From Verrucomicrobiota bacterium (GTDB taxonomy: Bacteria > Verrucomicrobiota > Verrucomicrobiia > Opitutales > Opitutaceae), in NCBI GenBank assembly GCA_016235555.1, contig JACRKC010000005.1, positions 1 to 64,000 on the forward strand: DNA of 64,000 nt, written 5' to 3'. The number at the start of each line of letters is the position of its first letter. Position 1 is the first letter of the stretch. Both the position numbers and the translations under genes were made by a program. Below the pieces are notes generated by a model. That model worked only from the letters and a program-made list of their open reading frames with translations, made no database searches and was not told the origin of the DNA. Shown here in pieces: positions 60,477 through 64,000 of this stretch.

Positions 60477-61457
60477 ATGGAAAGCCCGGCCTATGTGTTG
60501 GAGTTTGAGAAGCCGCTCCGCGAACTTGCCAAGCAACTCGATGAACTGCGCCAGCGGTCCATCGAGACCAACGTCGATTTGCACGACGAGATCGGAGCGA
60601 TCGAAAAGAAGATCGAGACCACGCGGCGCGAGATCTACTCGAACCTCTCCCCCTGGCAGAAAGTCCAGGTGGCCCGCCACCCCCGCCGCCCCTACGCCCT
60701 CGATTACGTCAAACTCATCTGCGAGGACTTCAGCGAACTCCACGGCGACCGCCAGTATCGCGACGACCAGGCGCTCATCGGCGGCACCGCGTTTTTCGAC
60801 GATGAGGCCGTCATGGTCATCGCGCAGCAAAAAGGCCGCGACCCGAAGGAGCGCATTCTGCGCAATTTCGGCATGCCCCAGCCCGAGGGATACCGCAAGG
60901 CCCTCCGCCTGATGCGCCTCGCCGAGAAATTCGGCCTGCCGGTCCTCACCTTCGTCGACACGCCCGGCGCCTTCCCCGGCATCGAGTCCGAAGCGCGCCA
61001 CGTCTCCGAAGCCATCGCCGTCAACCTCCGCGAGATGGCCATGCTCCGCACGCCCACCATTTCCGTCGTCGTCGGCGAAGGCGGCTCCGGCGGCGCGCTC
61101 GGCATCGGCGTCACCGACCGCGTGCTCATTTTCGAAAACAGCTACTACTCCGTCATTTCTCCCGAGGGTTGCGCCGCCATTCTTTGGAAAGACGGCGCCA
61201 AAGCCCCGCTGGCGGCCGATGCGCTCAAGCTCAGCGCCGATCACCTCGAAAAACTCGGTGTCGTCGACGAGGTGATCGCCGAGCCCCCGGGTGGTGCGCA
61301 CAACGATCCCGCGCAAGCTGCCGCCGCGCTCAAATACGCGCTGCACAAACACCTCAACGACCTCCGCGCGCTCAACACGCCGAAGCTCCTCGACACCCGC
61401 TACGACCGCTACCGCCACCTCGGCGTCTACGAAGAGTCCGGCGCCGTGCGGAGCTGA
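60477..61457 (+). CDS. accA: Acetyl-CoA carboxylase carboxyltransferase subunit alpha
   Basis: A 326-residue subunit of the carboxyltransferase half of acetyl-CoA carboxylase, which makes malonyl-CoA for fatty-acid synthesis. Family marks: N-terminal helical region (LEFEKPLRELAKQLDELRQ), WQKVQVARHPRRPYALDYV, FGMPQPEGYRKALRLMRLAEKF, FVDTPGAFPGIESEARHVSEAIA and GEGGSGGALGIGVTDRVLI with the oxyanion glycines, then SPEGCAAILWKD. The length is normal. The beta subunit gene is not in the window. The promoter must lie between the MITE-like repeat and the ATG, only 70 bases. Confidence 0.95.
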   Translation: MESPAYVLEFEKPLRELAKQLDELRQRSIETNVDLHDEIGAIEKKIETTRREIYSNLSPWQKVQVARHPRRPYALDYVKLICEDFSELHGDRQYRDDQALIGGTAFFDDEAVMVIAQQKGRDPKERILRNFGMPQPEGYRKALRLMRLAEKFGLPVLTFVDTPGAFPGIESEARHVSEAIAVNLREMAMLRTPTISVVVGEGGSGGALGIGVTDRVLIFENSYYSVISPEGCAAILWKDGAKAPLAADALKLSADHLEKLGVVDEVIAEPPGGAHNDPAQAAAALKYALHKHLNDLRALNTPKLLDTRYDRYRHLGVYEESGAVRS

Positions 61458-61484
61458 CCGCGCCCGCGCGCTCTCTAATCGTAG

Positions 61485-61504
61485 CCCGCTTCGTGAGAAG
61501 CGGG
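61485..61504 (+). terminator. Terminator-like hairpin after accA
   Basis: CCCGCTTC-GTGA-GAAGCGGG, 28 bases after the stop. No T run follows; a family I repeat starts a few bases later, and the two may act together between the convergent genes. Confidence 0.5.
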
Positions 61505-61511
61505 ATCTCTC

Positions 61512-61635
61512 AGGAGGCATCGAAAAAGGTCGCTCAGCAAGGTAGCGGAAGCCGTGAGGCTTTCGCCGCTTCGAAAGAGACGCTCACGCGTTCCGCTACA
61601 GGACCGCGCAGTCACGAGGCTTTTTCGACGCGCTC
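61512..61635. repeat. Family I palindrome, second copy
   Basis: The ends AGGAGGCATCGAAAAAGG and the complement of GGCTTTTTCGACGCGCTC, with an inner GTAGCGGAA...TTCCGCTAC palindrome. It ends at the base before the stop codon of the convergent phosphoesterase gene. Confidence 0.75.
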
Positions 61636-62418
61636 TTACTTCCGCACCGTCACCAGCTCGATCTTCTTCGCGTTCGCGGTCGAGGCCTCGATCTCGATCA
61701 GCGCCGCCGAGAGCCGCACGTCTTCCGTCGCCACGTCGAACCGTCGCGGCATGCCATCAAGAAAACGCTCCACCACCGGCTTCACCTCGCGACCGAGCAC
61801 GCTCGCATACGGTCCCGTCATGCCCACGTCGCACATGAAGGCCGTGCCCTTCGGCAGCACGATCGCGTCGGCCGTCGGCACGTGCGTGTGCGTGCCGAGC
61901 ACCGCGGTCACCCGCCCGTCGAGATGCCAGCCGAGCGCCTGCTTCTCCGACGTGGCCTCCGCGTGGATCTCCACGATGATCGCGTCGCATTGCGCGCGCA
62001 GTTGCTCGATCATCCGGTCCGCGCACAGAAACGGACACTCCGCCTTCATCCCCATGAACGTCCGGCCGAGCACCGTGAACACCGCCACGCGAAACCCGCG
62101 CGCCTCGATGATGAGGTGGTCCCACCCCGGATTCGACTTCGGCAGGTTCGCCGGCCGGCACACGCGCTCGATCTGCGTGATCTCCGTTTCCCAGCCGCGC
62201 TGGTCCCACACGTGATCGCCCAGCGTGATCGCATCCACGCCGCCCTCGAGCAACGACCGCGCGATGCCGCCGGTGATGCCCGCACCCGCGGCGGCGTTCT
62301 CTCCGTTGGCGATCACGAAATCGACCGCCTGCTCGCGACGCAGCCGCGGCACGCGATCCGCGACGATCTCGCGCCCCGGCCGGCCCACGATGTCGCCGAT
62401 GAAAAGCAGCTTGAGCAT
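61636..62418 (-). CDS. YmdB-like metallophosphoesterase (TIGR00282)
   Basis: A 260-residue phosphodiesterase of the YmdB family, which cleaves 2',3'-cyclic nucleotides and affects RNA turnover and biofilm state in Bacillus. Metal-binding motifs: [38 protein letters not shown], and [26 protein letters not shown] is strongly conserved. The usual GNHTWD is GDHVWD here, replacing a metal-ligand/catalytic Asn by Asp. ATG at 62418 begins the conserved MLKLLFIGD. Divergent from the SGNH esterase. Confidence 0.88.
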   Translation of the reverse strand: MLKLLFIGDIVGRPGREIVADRVPRLRREQAVDFVIANGENAAAGAGITGGIARSLLEGGVDAITLGDHVWDQRGWETEITQIERVCRPANLPKSNPGWDHLIIEARGFRVAVFTVLGRTFMGMKAECPFLCADRMIEQLRAQCDAIIVEIHAEATSEKQALGWHLDGRVTAVLGTHTHVPTADAIVLPKGTAFMCDVGMTGPYASVLGREVKPVVERFLDGMPRRFDVATEDVRLSAALIEIEASTANAKKIELVTVRK

Positions 62419-62503
62419 GCCGCCACGCTGCGCGCGCCCGCGACGAGGCGCCAATCATTTTTCGCGCCTTGCCGCGCCCGGCGTTCTGCGGCTTAACCCC
62501 GCC

Positions 62504-63649
62504 ATGCATCTCACCCCGCACCTCGCTCTCGCTGCCTTCGTTTCCGGCCTCGCGTTCGCCGCTCAACCGGCAGCCAAAGCGCCGGACGTCGCGAAAATGG
62601 ACCCGGCCATGGCCGTGAACAAAGCCGCCGCCGAAAATCTCGACTGGCACGATGTCACGCAGTGGGGCGTCGAGGGGCGCGAGTGGATCGACGAGGAACG
62701 CGCGCGCTGGTTCGATCGGTTTCCGGCCGCCGCGGAAAAGTCCGTCACCTCCAACGTCTGGAATCTCAGCCGCGACAGCGCCGGCATGATGGTGCGGTTC
62801 AAGACCGACGCCACCGCCATCCACGTTCACTACAAACTCCGCAAATCCAACCTCGGCATGCCGCACATGCCCGCCACCGGCGTGAGCGGCGTCGATCTCT
62901 ATGCGCGCGCCCCCGACGGCAAATGGCGCTGGGTGCAGGTCACGAAACCCGCCACGCAGGAAGTCCGCGCCGAGATCATCAAGGATCTCGCCCCCGGCTA
63001 CCGCGAATACGCCGCCTACCTCCCGCTCTACAACGGCGTCGAGTCGCTCGCGATCGGCGTGCCCCAGGGCGCGAAATTCGAGGGCCTCGCCCCGCGCCCG
63101 AAGCCCATCGTCTTCTACGGCACCTCCATCACGCACGGCGCGTGCGCGTCGCGGCCCGGCATGGTTCACACCGCGATCCTCGGCCGCCGCTTCGATGCGC
63201 CGGTCGTCAACCTCGGCTTCTCCGGCAACGGCCGCATGGACGCCGCCGTGGGCGACTACCTCGTGAAAATCGACGCCGCCGTCTACGTGATCGACTGCCT
63301 GCCCAACATGCAGCCCGCGCAGGTCCGCGAAAAATGCATCCCGCTCGTCAAACAACTCCGCGCCGCCAAACCCACCACGCCCATCGTGCTCGTCGAGGAC
63401 CGCCGCTTCACCAACGACTGGATCACGCCCGCGAAGCAAAAATTCCACACCGACAACCACGCCGCGCTGCGCGAGGCGTTCGACACCCTGCAAAAGGAAG
63501 GCGTGAAAAACCTCTTCTACGTTCCCGGCGACGCGCTCTACGGCACCGACACCGAGGGCGCCACCGACGCCTCGCACGCGAGCGACCTCGGCTTCATGCG
63601 CCAGGCCGACGTGATGGAGCCCGTGCTCCGCGCCGCGCTGAAGCGCTAA
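62504..63649 (+). CDS. Exported SGNH/GDSL-type hydrolase with N-terminal beta domain
   Basis: A 381-residue protein with a signal peptide (residues 1-20, ending AFAA). An N-terminal beta domain of about 150 residues (the SsfX3_N-like region ending GVESLAIGVPQGA) comes first, then the SGNH hydrolase: block I FYGTSITHG with nucleophile Ser208, block III-like GFSGNGRMD, and block V DASHASDLG with Asp355 and His358. It is likely a carbohydrate or small-ester esterase in the periplasm, fitting the polysaccharide-degrading genes elsewhere in the window. The natural substrate is not known. Confidence 0.85.
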   Translation: MHLTPHLALAAFVSGLAFAAQPAAKAPDVAKMDPAMAVNKAAAENLDWHDVTQWGVEGREWIDEERARWFDRFPAAAEKSVTSNVWNLSRDSAGMMVRFKTDATAIHVHYKLRKSNLGMPHMPATGVSGVDLYARAPDGKWRWVQVTKPATQEVRAEIIKDLAPGYREYAAYLPLYNGVESLAIGVPQGAKFEGLAPRPKPIVFYGTSITHGACASRPGMVHTAILGRRFDAPVVNLGFSGNGRMDAAVGDYLVKIDAAVYVIDCLPNMQPAQVREKCIPLVKQLRAAKPTTPIVLVEDRRFTNDWITPAKQKFHTDNHAALREAFDTLQKEGVKNLFYVPGDALYGTDTEGATDASHASDLGFMRQADVMEPVLRAALKR

Positions 63650-63711
63650 CCGTGGTCGTGGACGAGGCGTCCCGCCTCGTGTTTGTCGACCCGCAGCCAC
63701 CCAGTAAACAT

Positions 63712-63731
63712 CCCCGGAGCAAACTCCGGGG
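63712..63731 (+). terminator. Terminator-like hairpin after the SGNH gene
   Basis: CCCCGGAG-CAAA-CTCCGGGG, 63 bases after the stop, followed by CATTTGATC. No T run; weak evidence for termination. Confidence 0.45.
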
Positions 63732-63776
63732 CATTTGATCAAACCTCCATGTTCCGCTCCCAACCTCGCCGGTTTT

Positions 63777-63836
63777 GTGGCACGGGTCTCCTGACCCGTG
63801 CTCCACTTCGCCCCGGGTCAGGAGACCCGTGCCACC
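63777..63836. repeat. Palindrome family J (GTGGCACGGGTC type)
   Basis: GTGGCACGGGTCTCCTGACC with CGTG on the left and CGGGTCAGGAGACCCGTGCC with ACC on the right. Arms of about 22 bp with GGTC-based inner symmetry, like the other repeats; only one copy is in the window. Confidence 0.8.
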
Positions 63837-63882
63837 GCCCAACCAACGCGAAGCACGCTTCGCGGTCTCGGACCCACCGCGA

Positions 63883-64000
63883 ATGAACGTCGCTGGCCGT
63901 CCCACGCGCACCATCTGGCCGTCCGCCGACGGCATCGCCGTCGAAATCATCGACCAGACGCGCCTGCCGCACGCGTTCGTCACCGCGCGCCTCGCCACCC
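63883..64000 (+). CDS. mtnA: S-methyl-5-thioribose-1-phosphate isomerase, partial
   Basis: The first 39 codons of a gene running off the right edge. RTIWPSADGIAVEIIDQTRLPH matches the conserved start of MtnA (eIF2B-like), the methionine salvage enzyme turning methylthioribose-1-phosphate into methylthioribulose-1-phosphate. ATG at 63883. The frame is open to the edge. The catalytic Cys and Asp lie outside the window, so the call rests on the N-terminal motif. Confidence 0.75.
   Translation, partial: MNVAGRPTRTIWPSADGIAVEIIDQTRLPHAFVTARLAT

Overview
The window looks like a piece of a high-GC (about two thirds G+C) Verrucomicrobiota chromosome, most likely Opitutaceae or a close relative. The evidence is a Minf_1886-type protein (a family restricted to Verrucomicrobia and Planctomycetes), a planctomycete-style DUF1501 / PPC / DUF1549-DUF1553 / cytochrome-WD40 operon with a formylglycine sulfatase beside it, a fused CcoNO cbb3 oxidase, and a dense set of short palindromic repeats between genes. 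No plasmid, phage or CRISPR signal was seen. About 49 complete protein genes, one partial gene at the right edge, one tRNA-Thr and one insertion sequence are supported.

Layout. 0-4 kb: periplasmic-type nitrilase, PHP-family phosphatase, Tat-exported Gfo/Idh/MocA oxidoreductase. 4-8 kb: a minus-strand c-type cytochrome block holding a small class I cytochrome, a NapC-like seven-haem membrane protein, and an eleven-haem protein fused to a b-type cytochrome. 8.4-14.4 kb: an orphan HypF without its acylphosphatase domain, then lipoprotein-ResB-CcsA (system II cytochrome c maturation). 15-19 kb: HemN, an acetyl-CoA hydrolase/CoA-transferase, and a PocR-AraC regulator. 20-28 kb: the cbb3 oxidase cluster ccoNO-Q-P-G, a small FixH-like ORF, a UreH/TauE-like protein, and ccoI. 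28.5-34.7 kb: UspA, HDOD protein, bicupin, GPH sugar symporter with a GH43 xylosidase, and an EF-hand protein. 34.7-39.3 kb: DUF3445 protein, M16 peptidase, Minf_1886 protein and a Fur-family regulator. 39.7-49.7 kb: sulfatase and the four-gene planctomycete-like operon. 49.9-53.2 kb: GlnS, YceH, and a K+ channel. 53.8-55.5 kb: tRNA-Thr and an ISKra4-type IS. 55.6-64 kb: TMTC-like membrane TPR protein, QueA, YceI, a TPR protein, AccA, a YmdB-like phosphoesterase, an SGNH esterase, and the first codons of MtnA.

How it fits together. The first 28 kb is largely respiration: haem synthesis without oxygen (HemN), cytochrome c maturation (ResB/CcsA), a high-affinity oxidase with its copper and assembly factors (CcoG, CcoI), and a separate multihaem quinol-linked chain. 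This suits a microaerobic or facultative lifestyle. The GPH symporter, GH43 enzyme, sulfatase and SGNH esterase point to plant or algal polysaccharide use.

The most unusual feature is the repeats. At least eight families of palindromic elements lie between genes. Many abut or supply stop codons, one carries a terminator hairpin, and one has MITE-like terminal inverted repeats. One family sits in frame inside three protein genes (ccoI and two genes of the planctomycete-like operon). It is read in the same frame each time and gives related peptides of 29-34 residues, resembling the Rickettsia palindromic element phenomenon but in an unrelated phylum.
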